DNA of 64,000 nucleotides. Source: Caenorhabditis elegans (lineage: Eukaryota; Nematoda; Chromadorea; Rhabditida; Rhabditidae). The notes below the pieces were generated by a model that saw only the letters and a program-made list of their open reading frames with translations, made no database searches and was not told the origin of the DNA. Position numbers and translations under genes: made by a program. Shown here one piece after another: positions 21,401-36,400 of the stretch. The stretch lies in contig NC_003279.8 in assembly GCF_000002985.6 (NCBI RefSeq), positions 13,144,001-13,208,000 of the forward strand, written 5' to 3'. The stretch's first letter is position 1. Each line of letters opens with the position of its first letter.

Positions 21401-24400
21401 AAATACGTGGAAGTGACGCGGATAAAGCGGCAATTTTATTGGAGAGTGAAGAGACGCAGATGTTGGAAGAATGGCTTGTAGCATTACATACAGCTATTGC
21501 TTTGGCTAATAAGGGTACGAGGTAGAGCTATGGAAAAATCCGCGTTTTCCGGGAGTAAATTCGATGAAAAATAAGCATTTGCGGGAGTTTTCCTGGAAAA
21601 ATTCAGAAAAAAAAACGGCGAATTTACATTGAAAATTCAATTTTTTAACTGAGAGATTTCATTAAAAACTACAATTTTTCCAGTTTTTTCAAGATTTTTC
21701 GAGATTTTTGAATCAAAATTTCAATTTCCCAGAATAAAAATCCGCCTAAAGTAGCTTTTTTCTCAAATTTTCAGTAAAAAAACGGCCTTTTTCAACGGAA
21801 ATTTGGCTAATTAATGGAAATTTCAACGTTTTTAATTAAAAAAAATTAGTTTTTCCTATTGGAAATTTTGAAAATTGCAAATTTCCCTTATGAAGGAATT
21901 TTTTCAATAAAACTATGAGTTTTTGATGGAAAAAGGAGCGGAAAATCTATGAAATATCGTTTTTTTTTCCAGATAAATCACTGGAAAATGTTTGAAATTC
22001 ATATTGAACTAGTTTTCTATTGAAAATATTGAGAAATTGCGGAAAAAAACTCAATTTTTAAAGCAAAAAGCTACAGTAATCCGTCTACAGTAACCCCCAA
22101 ATCATCAAATTTTCTATATTTTCAGAAGACGCAATATCAATATGCTCGGAACTCGACACAAAAGGCACCGGATCGAAGCTTCTGGATGTCAACGCGGCTG
22201 CCACGTCATCATCCACCTCGGTGGGTGGTGGAAGATCAAAAGGAGCCGACACGGAGAGTATTGGATCAGAAGATAGCTCAAATTGTTGGTGAAATGCTGG
22301 AAATTTGAAAGAAAAATTTGAAAATTCAAGGAATTCCGCAAATTTTGAGCCCAAAAAACTACGAAATTGCACGTTTTTTTTTGGCAGAAAAAGGCTCGAT
22401 TTTTATTATTCAAAAACGCGAAAAAGCTTTGAATTTTCGGAAAATCTGAAGTTTCTAGAAAAAATTGGCCAAAAATATATTGAGAAATTTGGAAAAACCA
22501 AGATTCTACCATTTTTCAGTACGTTTTTCTCCTGAAAAATACCAAATTCTTCGATTTTTGTAGTAAAAATATGGAAAAAAAGCTCAATTTTCTGATTTTT
22601 AGCGAGCATTTCGTTAAAAAATGTAATTTTTCTGCTAGAAATTTTCAAGAAAATGGCATTTTCAGCAATAAATTAGTGAGAAAATGTAAATTTTATTCGA
22701 AAATTTAGTTTAAAATACGATTTTTACGAGGATTTTATGTGAAAACCACACTTTCAGTCCTAAAAATTCAATGAAAATTGAATTTGTAAGTAAAAAAATC
22801 ACTGAAAATGTGAATTTCAGGCAAAAATTCGTTTAAAAATACAATTTTTAAGCACAAAATTCAATGAAAATTACTTTTTCAGACAAAAAATGTGAATTTT
22901 ATGCTAAAATTCCCAATTTTCAGCTCGTACCAGCGAAATGCAACCATGGCGTGGCCGAAATTCCGCCGCCCGAGCTCTTCAGCCACCAATTGTCGACCGT
23001 CGGAACATGTTCTCATTGTATTATCGTCTCCAGCCTCTTCCACAATCTCCACACGAATCGTCCACAATTTTGCCGGGAAACTCCTCGAAACGTGGCTCAG
23101 CAGATGCTCCAATTTTCAGCTCAATGTCGCCGGTTAAAATGCGAAAAACCAGTGGCTCACTGAAGCGAAATGGTGCTCAGAGCTCCCTGATCAGCTCCAC
23201 CGGAACCCCATTTCTCATCTCTCTAGACTTCCACGGACTCCATCTCCGTCTACCAAATCTCAGTGGAGTTCTCCAACAAATTGAGCCATTTTTCGTCAGA
23301 TTCTTTGTTTTTGACGCACTGGAAGCTCGCCGAGCATGCGAAGAATTTCAGATTCTTGTCAATGGTGATGAGCTTCATCTCACTGAGCCTGTGTTTGATT
23401 CGAGCTGTAAAGTTAATGGAATTCGTAGATCACTGCTAGTAGATCGAGCAGCTTCGCGGGCTCTTTTGCAATTACCACCGACTACTGTGAATCATAGAGA
23501 TTTGTGGATTGTTTGTCGCGTTGATCGGATTCTGTCAGCGGATACTGCTGCAGAATTGTACATGAAGTTAGTAAAAAACTTAATTTAAAGGAAAAAAAAT
23601 CATTGAAAAATGGATTTTTGACGTACAAAAATTGGTTTAAAACAATTGCTTTTGGCCGAAAATTATCAAATTTTGAATTTCGGACAAAAAAAATTCATTT
23701 TTGTCAGAAAAAGAAGCAAAATTCGTCGAAAAATCAGATTTTTAGACCCACAATTCAATGAAAAATCAAATTTGAAACAAAAATTCACAGAAAATGTGAA
23801 CTTTCATGCAAAAAAAGTAGTTGGAAATTGAATATTTTTTCTAAAAAATTGTTGAAAAATGCGATTTTTAAACCGGAAATTGTGCGAAAATTGTTTAAAA
23901 AGAGATTTTTTGGCGAAAATTCGACGAAAAAACAGATTTTCATACACAAAAATCTGTCTAAATTTTTTTTTCTAAAAAATTTCCTCAAAAAAATGTTGAA
24001 AAATCGTTTTTTAAAACCAAAAATTGTGAAAAAAATTGTTTAAAAATCAGATTTTTGGCCAATATTTTGTAGAAATATGCAATTTTTTAAAGAAAAATCC
24101 CCGGAAGATGCAATTTATGCAGAAAATCCTTTGGAAACTGAACATTTAATGCTGTAATTTGTTGGAAAATGCGGATTTTTGAACAAAAAAATTAGATTTT
24201 CCATTCAAAATCTGTTGAATAATTCCGGAAAAACTAGTTTAAAATCGAAATTTCAATGAAAATTAGTTGAAAAACGCTGTTTTTTTTTCAATTTCCTAAC
24301 AAATTCAAACTCTTCGACCAGTTCCAGATCCTCCTCCGACCCAAAAGCCGTCGCAAAGCTTCAAAAGACAGTTTCAATGTCACTGACCCGCCTCGCAGGA

Positions 24401-27400
24401 CATCGACAACGATTCGCATGGACAGCTAAACCACTATTCCCTGAACTTCGGAGCAATGACTCATCAACGATCAGCTCGACGACGTCTCCGATGCTTTCTT
24501 CATCAACTTCAACACTATCTGGATGGTCAAAAAGTGGAGCAGATGCTCTTCAATTGTACAGATGTGAAGGAAATCGATATAGTGATGGAGATTTACAGAA
24601 GAATCTGATGGAATTTAATAAATTGGAGAGGCAGAGCAAAATGATTATTCCGAATGCGACGGTTTCGGTTTCGGTGAACACTAGAGCCAGTGTTATTGAT
24701 TATTTGAGTGAGAATTTTGATCTAGAAATGAAAACATTTCTCGTTTTTTCAGAGAAAAAATCGGAAAAATAAACTGATTTTTTGAAAAAAAAAACCTAAA
24801 ATCTCAAAAATTGAATTTTTCCAAAAAATCTAAAAATTTTCCAGATCGCGTTAACCCGTCCCTCTACCCACTGAATCCCTGGAAACCAGAAGATCCATCA
24901 ATGACACCGCCCGTCTTTCAGCTTCAATCATTCGGAGATCAACCATCTCAACCACATACATCACTCACAAATCTTCTCTACATTTATCCGTTGGCACTGA
25001 AGTACGGTGGAATTTTGGAAATAACTATTCAGAAGTGGAGAAAATTCGAAAAATATGGGGAAAGCCCATGAAAAATCAGCATTTTCAATGAAAAATTGTG
25101 GATTTTCACAAAAAATAACCACAGAAATGAAAATTAAAAAAAAAGGGATTTAACAGTAAAAATTGAATTTTTTTTTTCGAAATTTGAACATTTACGAAGC
25201 TCTCGTGGCGAATCTAGGCGAAAGTCTTGAAGTTTTCGTCTGAAATTCTCGATTTTTGGTCTATTTTTCCGAATTTTTAGGTTAAAAAAAATGTATCAAA
25301 ATTTGTACTTACCGTATAAAATAATCTTAAAAACGCGGAAACTGCCTGAAATTCTAGTTTTTCGGTAGAAAAATCGCTCGATTTCAATTTTTTTAGTATT
25401 AAAAACGCGTATTTATGCCCAAAACTAGAATGAAATCTATCTTTTTCAATGAAAAAAAGACGGATTTTTGCAAAAATGAGACTTCATGGCCAGGGCTGGG
25501 ACCAAAAAACAATTTTTCGACCAAAAAACAAAAAATTGAAGTTTTTGAGAAACCAAAAAAACCAAAAAATTTTTGATGCTTAAGTTGATTTTAATGGGGT
25601 TATTCAAGTAATCTTGCAAAATGTATTAAAAATACATTTATGACGCCACAACTGTGTTAAAATACACGTTTTAATGTATTTTAGTAGAGAATAGTCTCGA
25701 GTCGAGACTAGACACGGTAAAAATTTTTTTTTGTTGGGTTTTTTTGGTTCCAAAAAACCGATTTTTCGTCAAAATACCAAAAAAACCAAAAAATTCCCAG
25801 CCCTGTTCATGACCAAGGCTGGGACCGAAAAAATTGAAATTTGCGAAAAACCAAAAACAAAAAAAAAACCAACAAATAAAACTGATACTTGAAATTATTT
25901 TTTAAAAAACCGAACCAAAAAAATCAAGATTTCGTCAAAATACAAAAAAAAAAAAACCAAAAAAAAATCGCAGCCCTGTTCACGACACTCTAAAAAATAA
26001 TTTTTTTGCAGATACGACTCACAAAAAGCCTTCTCAAAAGCTCGCAACATCTCGTGCACAGTAAGATTTGTCCGTGGAGAAGAGGCGATTCCAGAGAAGG
26101 CAATGGTAGATCGAATGTCCGCTGCAGGACCCTACTGTATCTCTTCTACATGTGCAGTTCAACACCATCAACAGAATCCTGTATTCGGAGAAGAGATGAA
26201 AGCTCAGCTGCCACTCAATCTAACAACATCTGATCATCTTTTATTCTCGTTCTCTCATATCTCAGTAGCCGGCAATTCAAATCTCAAAGCTTCGGAGTCA
26301 ACGGAGACACCGATCGGATACTCTTGGTTACCGTTGGTCTGGAAGAAGGATCGACTTGTGATGGAGAATGATGAACAGGAATTTGCACTGCCTGTGGCGA
26401 TTGATTTGCCACCGAATTACTATCGATCGAAGCCGACGGGAATGGGAAAAGGGGTTAGGAGCAGGGGTGTGCGGATAACCGATTTTTTCGGCTAACGGCT
26501 AATTTCAAAATTTTCGGCTAACGGCTAATTCGGCTAATCTCAGTCATTCAAATCGGCTAATTTTCGGCTAATTCGGCTAATTCGGAAAATATTCATTTGG
26601 TTAAGCTTTTTTTGTCCATTCTGTTAATTCAGGTTTTGGGTTAATTTTTTCACTGTTATTGAGCAAATTCAGGGATGAACGACTGTTCAAATAGGAAAAA
26701 ATCATACAAATTCACCACATTTTGTTTTCCAAAAAAATATGTTAGTTGAATTAGCCGAAATAGTCGATCGGCGAATTCAGCTAACATCGGCTATTATCCG
26801 CACACCCCTGGTTAGGAGACTTTAGGGAAATTAGATGATTTTTTGTGGATTTTTGCCTAAAACGTGCACCACGGCCTTCCAAACTACAGTAATCCTACAC
26901 TACTACCAAGGGTGTCGTTTTTCGATTTTTTCGATGTTTTTGAGGGAAAATCGAAGAAAACATTTTTTTTCAGAAAATTTACCATGAAATATGATTTTTT
27001 TAAAAATCTAATTTTGTTCATATTGATGAGAAAAAACATAAAAATTTCTTCTAAAAAGTTTTAAAAAATACCAAAATATTAAACTAAGTATTGAAAAATC
27101 GAAATTTTTTTTCGAAATCTCCCTTTAACCGGAAAATCGAAAAACGAAAATTTTCGATTTTTTATGTCGATTTACGCAGTTCACGTGTACTCCCCGAAGA
27201 GAAGATTTTATAGTTTTTAGCTGAAAAGCTTGATGTTTTTAATCTTTAAAAAAATTGAAAAACTTGAAATTTTAGTCTAAAATTATTGGTTTCCAAGAAA
27301 AAACCACTGTCAAAAAAATTTTAACCAGCAAAATTTATTTTAATCGAAAAACCGATAAAAAGCAAAAATTTTTGTAAATATCGACAGAAATAGGTAGTTT

Positions 27401-30400
27401 TGACAAAATGTTCTCCTCGAGAAGTACACGAGTCTCGCGTAAATCGACATAGAGATTTGCCACGGAGATTCTTCGAGCTTAAAACCATTTGAAGCTCGTT
27501 GTACTGTAGATGTCAAGAACTTGGTTACTGTAGGAGTACTGAAGACCCAATTACCAAAATTTAATCGATTTTTGCGTATTTTCAACCTATTTTTCCAGGA
27601 CGAAACCCTCTCAGAAGTCCGCTGGGTTGACCAAAAGCCTCTATTCCGTGTTCGTCTCCGCCTGGTCTCTTCCGTATTCACCACTGACGCGAAGCTTCAG
27701 ACATTCTTCCAGGCATGCGATCGGCTCTCCGCTAAGGGAATCATCGGAGACGCTGCGGATAGTTTGAAGGTAACCTCTGCCTCCGATGCATACCTACCTT
27801 CTAACCATCTCTTCCCCTAACAATCCTCTATGTTCATGTCCCTTCAGAGAATGGTCAAGTCGAAATCGTCATCTCCACCGTCTGATCTTCTCCACCATCC
27901 ACGGTCCTGCTCTCCGATCGCTGATTCTCTGCAAAGATCCCATTCACTAGAGGATCCGGATCAGAACCCGCACATGAAGCACCTTCTGCAGAGCATACGT
28001 GTACGTAGCCGCCCTACGAACGACACTCCGCCTGAGCCATTAAATAGGCGGAGCTACGCTGAGCGGAGTGTCGTTTTCCTGAGTTTTTTCTCAGTTTTTA
28101 ATGACTAAAACCTTTGAAATTCCGTCAATTTTCCCTATACCCAGAATTCCAATTCCAGCTCCTATCCGATGTTCCGTTCGATCGTCTGCTTGTCTACCTC
28201 CCGATTGTGCTCGGTCGCCTGTTCGCAATTCTCCCGCAAGCACCCACTGAACAGCTCGCAATTGCAACTTTGAGGTGCACTTTTCTCCCCTAAAAAATGC
28301 GAACGAAAATCTTATGAAAAACGAGAATTTTCAACTGAAAACTAGTTTTTTGACACGGTTTTACTCGAAAATCGTGAAATTCGATAGATTTTCGAACTGA
28401 AAAGCTGATTTTTTGACTGAAAAACTAGGTTTTTATTAGATTTTCTAGATTTCCTTTTTTCCAGATCGATAATCTCGATTTGCGACATGTGTTGTCAAAA
28501 TGGAAAACCGCAAGTCGTCCGACGATTCGTCAAATCACATTTCTCGGATTCGGTGGCTCGTGAGCAATTTGTGTCACACGAGACGACGATCTACTCGGCC
28601 ATTTGCAGGCATTTGCCGACACTGGTACGGTATCTACAGTACTCTAGGTTTGAGTACAGTACCGTAGAGGGTTACTGTAGCTCTTGAAGAGTACAGAAAC
28701 CGATGACGATTACTGTAACTACTGCCCAGTTCTTGGGTACTGTATCCTTGCACCAGCAAGAGCCTGTTCAGGACACAGTACCCTAGAAGGATACTGTTAT
28801 CCTATAGGTAGACTACAGTAGCCCAGCTCTAGGTTAGGGTACAGTACCCTAGGCTGAATCCGGAACAGGATACCGTAATCCAGTCCTAGGTAAAGGTGCA
28901 GTAACCTTTTCTGATCTCGGTCAAAGTACAGTAACCTGGCTGAATTTGTAGTGTGCTACAGCATCCTGTCTAGATCTAGGCTTAACCTACCGTAGTCTAC
29001 AGTACCACGGGACAGTTTTGGGTACTATATTCTGCCCTAGTTTTTACACAAGATTACTGTAGCTTGATCCAGATTCTAGCAAACTACGGTAGACTAGCCT
29101 AGATCTTGGCAGCATACGGTACATTTAATTAACCCAAATAATCAAATCCATTCTAGATGCGAGAGCTACAATCGGAGCCCGAGCAGCTCGCCCAACTCTA
29201 CCTTCAACTCTGGGTGCTCACCGACGCCGTCATCAAGTCGATGGCACAGACAATGTGCTCCGAGCAGCTCAATAAGACCTCCCAACGGGATCGCTTTCCG
29301 CAAGAAATTCTCGAACAAATGGGACAAGTACTCGAAGTCGGTGTACCGCAAATTGTGCTGAAACACAAGGAAATGCGAGAGGAGAGTCGGTGTGCGAACC
29401 TGGCGTTGGCATATTTTACGAGGGTAATATTTTCTAAGGAATCAGTGTTTTTCTTCAATTAAAATAAATTTGCAGTTCGCGATGAGTTTTGTGGATCGAG
29501 GCGTCGTATTCCGGTGGATTCACTTCTACATTTCGCGGCTCGACGACACGGATTATCGAGCTCTTCGCGACTATAAGACGGACCTTCTGGAAATTTTATG
29601 CCTTCACGAACACCATGTGCCTTTGAATTTGCCCGTTTTAATTAATGCGGCCGCTCAGATTCAACGGTTGAACTACTCGGGCGGTGTGGTTGACACACAG
29701 ATGCAGACGACTAATGGTACGGGGTTGAGCGGGGGGTACTGTAGTTTAAGGTCTAGGAGTACTGTAGTTGTAAATATAAGGGGTACTGTAGTTTATTATC
29801 TAGGAGTTCGAACATTTATATCTAGAGGGGCGGCAGTGTCAGATCTAGGGGTACTGTAACTTAGGGTATACATAGGAGTATGGAAGTGATAAATGTAGGG
29901 GTACTGTAGCGTTGGATCTAGGATTACGATAGTTTTGGATCTAGGGGTACTGTAGCTAAAAATATAGAAGGTACTACACTTCTAAATATGGTAGTACAGT
30001 AATGTTAGATCTTACTGTAGCGGTACTGTAGCTTAAGATCTAGGGGTACGGTAGTGTAAGATTGAAGGATACTGTATTTTTGAATGAGGGGATACTGTAG
30101 CTTTGATCCTATGGTTTCGGTGGCACTGAACATTTGTATCTAGGAGTACAATATTATTACACACAGAAGGACTGTCATGCTAGATCTAGGAGTACTGTAG
30201 CTTAATTTTCAGAGGCTTCTATGTTCTAGGGTCTTGAGGTACGGTACTGGTAGATGTGGGGATACGGTAGCGATGGATCTAGGGGTACTGTAGCTCAGAA
30301 GAAGGGGGAACTGAGCTTCTGAAAAAAAATAAAAAGGGGTACTGTAGCCAAAGATCTAGTGGTACGGTGGTTTCAGATTTAGGGGTACTGTAGATTAGGG

Positions 30401-33400
30401 CCTAGAAGTGTCTATGCTATAGGATGTTGAGGAACAGTAGTGCTACACATCAAGGGGTACTGTACTTTACTAAATTTGCAGCAAGTGGGAGTGGATTCCT
30501 GTCACGTTTCTTCAATCAAATATTCAACACGCCGACGCTGGAAACCAACGAGACTGATCGTTGTGAGTTTCCCCCTCCCCAGAAATTATTCAATTTCCAT
30601 CGGATTTCACCACCCAATTTTCAGACGCCTCATGCTCGGGAGAATGGCATCTGAGCCCCGCTTTTGCACAGAATCACTTTATCGTCGGCCTGCTCATGCA
30701 GGAGCTCGTCGCGTGTATACGGGAGACGAAGGACTACCGAAAACGGCCGATCTCTTTGTTGAGAAATCTGTTGGCCAAGCATTCGTTTGATAAGAGATAT
30801 GGTGATATGGTGTGTTTTCGGTCAAAAATTAGATGAAAAACTGAAAAAAATTGATGATTTTTCGGTCAGAAAATTGCATTTTTTGGTCTAAAACCTTCAA
30901 AAACAATGGAAAATGAAGTATTTTCAATCAGAAAAAACATTTTTGGTCGAAAATAATTTAAAATGCAGGTTTTAGATAGAAAAATACCTGTTTAGATTTA
31001 AAAAAACTATTAAAAACGGAAAATCTAATATTTTTCGCGGTTTTGACAATAAAATCTTCAAAAATCATAAAAATTGAGATTTTTCAGTCAGAAAAATACC
31101 TTTTTATGTAGATCAAAAACATAAATTTTTAAGTCTAAAAACCACAAAATCTATAAATTTCCAATTTCCAGACAATTCAACGCCGAATCGCGATGCTCTA
31201 CGCCCCAGTGCTCACATTTGCACTCGATCATCTTCACGAATTCGATTCTGAGGATATCGATGACGTGGATGCCACACCCACAGGCTACCGTAGTTTTCCC
31301 ACTTCGGGAGGACCACTTCCACCATCAAGCAGCACAACGAAGACCCTTTCCAAGTGGAGAACCGTGAATCGATATACGGATGTGCAACAATTCTCACGGG
31401 GAAGCCCGATACGAACGTCAAGCCCAGTGCCTTCCACGCAGACGACGCCTTCCAGGCCACCGCAGATGCCTCCACCGCCGCCTGCGAGTGGAAAGGTACA
31501 GTAATAGCAATCTGAGCCTTTAAAGAAGAGCATTTATTTGTAAAAAACTCGGTTTTTTACGCGAAAATGTGTAAATTTTTGGAAAAATCTAGATTTTTCT
31601 GAAAAGCAAGTAATTTGAACGCTAGAACTCATTTTTCGGGACATGGTGCATCGACCAGAACTACAAAACCTATTGTTTTGTTTTAAAAAAAACCAAGAAA
31701 ACGTTCGTTTATATCGATTTTTACGAAAAATAATAGTTTCTCGAGTTTTCGTAGTGAATTTCTAGAAAAAGTCTCGCTTCTAAAATTTTTTTTTCTGAAA
31801 ATGTTGGTAATTTTAATGCTATTAATGTGATTTTCGAGTTATCTCGGCGTTTGCAGCCAGCTTCATACCCAAGGCTTCGCAACTTCTTACCCAAGCCTTG
31901 CCCAAAAAATAAAAACATTTATAAGGAGTTGCCAAGACTTGGGTAAACCTTGGGCAAGAGTTGGGCGCCGCCTCAAAAATGAAAAAAGTCGGGGACTGCC
32001 TCGTCGTCTCGAGGCGTCGCCCAAGTCTTGCTCAAGTCTCACCCAAGTTTTGCCTATTTCTTACCCAATTTATACCTGTGTGTTGAACTTTGATCGCATT
32101 TCCTGTTGTTCCGAAGAATTACCTGCTGAGCCATGATGGTCGCGCGAAAAGATGCACACTAGTAATAATATATCGTACTCATATTCTGATAGATATTTTT
32201 GAGGAAGTATCAGACATATCTGATTGATACGGTATTCTCACATACCTTATTTCATATGTTTTCAAGTGTGCTCCCTAATGATTCTAAGTTCAGAATTTAC
32301 AGAATTACTGTAATTCATGTTTGTTTCATGTCTTTCAATAACGGTCAATTATATAAGAGTTTGCATTTCAAAGGAACAGTTCAGTCTTAGAAAAATTCGA
32401 TCCATTGGATTGACTGTCTATTATTTTACTATTGGACTTATTAGGAATCATCTTGAAGATACCTTTTCTTTCTTTTTATTTTTAGATAAATTATATGGTT
32501 TATTAGACAAAATGGCAATAAAAATCAAACTTTGATCGTACATTTTTTTAAACAATGTTAGCCACCAGAGAAAAATATTTAGAATTGGCCGTTGAAGGGA
32601 CAAGTTTTCCAGTGAATACTTTCAATTACATTGAAATTCTTCTATTTTAAATACAAATTACTCAAAAGACAAAGTGTCGATTTACGCTAAACATTGCGCA
32701 TGCGGGATTTCGGAATCTTGTTCGTTCTTTACATCTGCAAACTTGGGTAAGAAGTTGGCAAAACTTGGCTAAGGCTTGGGTACGACTCGGGTGAGGGAGT
32801 TTACACTAGAATTGTTGAAGTTGGGTAAGACTTGGGCAAACTTTGGGTTAGAAGTTGGCAAAAGTTGGGTAAGAAGCTGAAAAGGCCCAAACTTGGGGAA
32901 GAAGTTGCTGGGAATTGCCGAGATGGTGCATTGACAGGCTGACGAAAAATTGAGAAATTACGTAGTTATATTGATGCTGAATGGTGGTTGAATTTAATAA
33001 ACTGTTAGCAGTTTTTCTAACAAAAAATACCATTTTTTGCGCTACAAATCCATTTTCCAAGACATAGTGCAACGACATGCTCCCATAAAATTTCCGCGGA
33101 AACCTCTGTTTTTACTTTAAAAAACTCCTGTAAATTATGCAACTTTTTCGAGTTTTCCACGAAATAGCTTTAAAAATGCAATTTTCCGAGAAATGGTGCA
33201 TCGAATCGAAAAACAAAGTACAAAATTCCAGACAATTCCACCTCCACCATCGTCGTCGACACCTCTTGTGGAGAAACTGACCGAAGATGAGATTCAGGAC
33301 ATTTTGATATGCTGTGTATTCATACTTCAACGAATGCCTAAACGAATTCTTGCGGCTCTTTGGACAGAAAATGATGGAGCAAATGCGGAGAAAATGATAC

Positions 33401-36400
33401 GGCTTTTGGAGTTGATTGTCGACGTTTTTAGGTTAGAAATGGCACTTCAAAACGTTGGAATTTATGAATATGTGGGAAAAATTATGCTAATTGTTCTAAA
33501 AAAGAGGTTTTTTGACCAAAAATTGACACGTTGAGCATAAATTTTGACCCAAAATCATCAGAAAATCCCAAAAATTTACAAATTTTCCAGATACCGTGGA
33601 AAAGAGCACGCGTTGCGTCGAACCGCTGCCAACTCGAAAACGCGATCCTTGTTCACGCTGAACTTGCCGTCGAGAATCTCGTCGGGCTCCACACCGAATC
33701 GAATATCCGCTGAAATGATGATGGCCGCCGGTGCAGGCGAGGATGATCCGAATTCCTCAGGTACTGTAGGAGCCCTGGTTACTGTAGGGGTACTGTAGCT
33801 GCAGGTGGACCCCTAAAGTTTGGTGCTTTAGGTGTACTGTAGCTACTGAGCCAAAACATTTCTGTAGGATTACTGTAAAATTACTGATGAATTATAGATT
33901 ACTGTAGCATTACTGTGAGATTACTGTAGAATCGTGGATTACTGTAAGATCTTTGTAGGGTTACTAGCATTATTTTAGAATAACGAGTTAATGTAGGATT
34001 TTTAGGATCTTTGTTGGATTACTGTAGGATCTCTAGGATCAGAGATTACTGTAGCATTACTGTAGAGTTAACGTATGATTACTGTAGCATTACTGTAGGG
34101 TTTCTGTAAGATTACGGATTACTGTAGGAATACAGTAGAATCCCTAGAAGAAAAAAAAAGTTTTTTTTTGGATCGAAATCAGCGCAATTGAAAATCAACC
34201 CAATTTCCAGGCACCACCAATCCGATCCCATTCCGTGTGCTCCAGCTCGTCAATCTCTCACAAGAAGTCGCCCTAATCGTGCTCGACGTGGCTCAAACCT
34301 TTGCTCATCAGCTCGCCTCCTCCCAACGACACCGTCACTGTCCACAATCGGATGCTCTTTTCCACTCCCTACTCGCTCTTCATCTCCGATTGGCCGATGA
34401 GCATTGGAGTGAGACTGTCCGTTTGCATGTGATCGCCGGACTCGCTCTCTTCGTCAATCTATTCCGTGCGAGGCTTTTCGAAGGAGGACCACTGGAGCCG
34501 TTGTACATGCTCATTGAGAAAGTGCTCATTCAGATGGCTTCGCGTCTTCCAGCTGTACAGGCAGCAGCTGCTGCCCTTCTCCAGCTGATTCTCCGGAACG
34601 GATATGAGGTTGCTCAGGGATACTTTGCGAGTCAAGTTCTCGCGCAAAGTGTGTCTCCTTCGAGCTCCAAGATCAATCAACAGGCTGCAACGAGGAAAGG
34701 TGTCTCCAGTGAACGACTCGGTCGGCCTGGAAGTCAGACTGGGGTCGCGTTGGCTCGACTGCTAGGATTCCAGTCTGTCTTGTCGAATTCCGCTGCATTC
34801 GAGCGAGGCCTCGCTGCAGTTGAGGCTCTTGTGGATACACGAAAAGCCACTTCATTCGATTTGGCTGTGCTTGACCTGCTTCGTCAGCTCCGAGGAGTGA
34901 TGACAGCTACCGTTGCACTCAAAGACGCGGCGAATGATCCGATTCGCCTTGCCGATCTGCATTTACAGCTTGCAGACAGCTATCGAGGAAGTGCGGCGTT
35001 GAGAAGTGCGTGGTTCGATACACTGGCTGAGATCTACGAACAGGATCGATGGTTTGCCGAAGCGTCAGTGTGTCACGCGCATTCGGTGGCGATTATTGCC
35101 CGGGAATTGGAGGAAAGGAAGGAGCTTGAAGTCGACTGGCGTGTCTTCGATTGGATCAACAATCGCATCGCCGAAACGGAACAATCACAGGGCGGCGATG
35201 CTGGCAGCGTTCAGCCAGCCGGCTTCACCACCGACAATCTTGGTGCAAAAATCGATAAGACCGCGGCTGCGTTGATGCTCGCCGAGCGTTTTGAGGCGGT
35301 CGGACCGCTTTACCGGCTGATTGTGCCTGTCTTGGAGAAGAATATGAATTTTACGGTATGGGAGTGTCGGGTAATGTAGGGATACTGTAGCTTGAATTAG
35401 GATGTTGTAGGGGTACTGTATCTGTGATAGGGGTACTGTAGCGTTGCTAGGGGTTCTGTAGATATACTCTAGTTTCGATAGAGATACTGTGGAGTGCTGT
35501 AGCTTGGGCAGGGTTACTGTAGAAACACTGTAGTTTCGATAGGGGTACTATAGGGATACTGTAGCTTCATTTGAGGTGTTATAGGTGTACTGTAGTTATG
35601 ATAGGGGTACTTTAGCTCTGCTAGGGTTGATGTTGGAGTACTGTGGATGTAATAGGAGTACTTTAGATATACTCTAGTTTCGATAGAATAGAGATACTGT
35701 AGGGGTACTGTAGCTTTGATAAAGATACCTCAGGAGTATTCTACTTACTTTAGGCGTACTGTAGATTTTTTGACCTAACTGTAACTATTTTAGGAGTGCT
35801 GTAGTTTTGATAGTAGTACTGTGGGTGTACTGTAGCTGTGTTGGGGGTACTGTAGCTCTTTGATTAATGTAGCATTCATCTTTTCTTACAGTCGCTGGTC
35901 AGTGTGTACGCGGAGCTTCAACAAACGTACAGTCGAGCCGCCGAGGTGCGAAGTAGTGGAAAACGACACTTGGGCGCCTATTTCAGAGTTCGATTCAACG
36001 GAGAACGGCATTTTGGGTACGGTTTTTCTCCAATTTAGCCGAAAATTCCAAAATTTCAGCTCGGAACACAACACTGACTGGATTTATCGTGAAGCTGGCC
36101 TCACATCACTTGCCGCCTTTGCTCTCGAGATTAAGGAAAAATGTCAACGACAAGTGGGCCACGATCGGGTCCAAATTGAGGCAAACGAGCAATTGGATTT
36201 GTCGAAAATCGATCCGACAGTAGCATATGTACAGATTACGCATGTTGAACCATCTATACCTGCCGCAGCTGGAATTGGTACGATAAAAGCGCAAAAAATG
36301 GTGAAAAATGGTTTCTAGGCCACCAAACTGTGCCGGTGTCCTAACTTTTTCAAAATATTGGTTTATAGGCCATGAGAGAAAACACCTCTCACCTTGGAGT

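Noticed and set aside
34237..35379. Large open frame considered as a separate gene
   Set aside because: It is exon 23 of the DOCK gene (34211-35355). Phases on both sides match and the sequence leads into DHR2.
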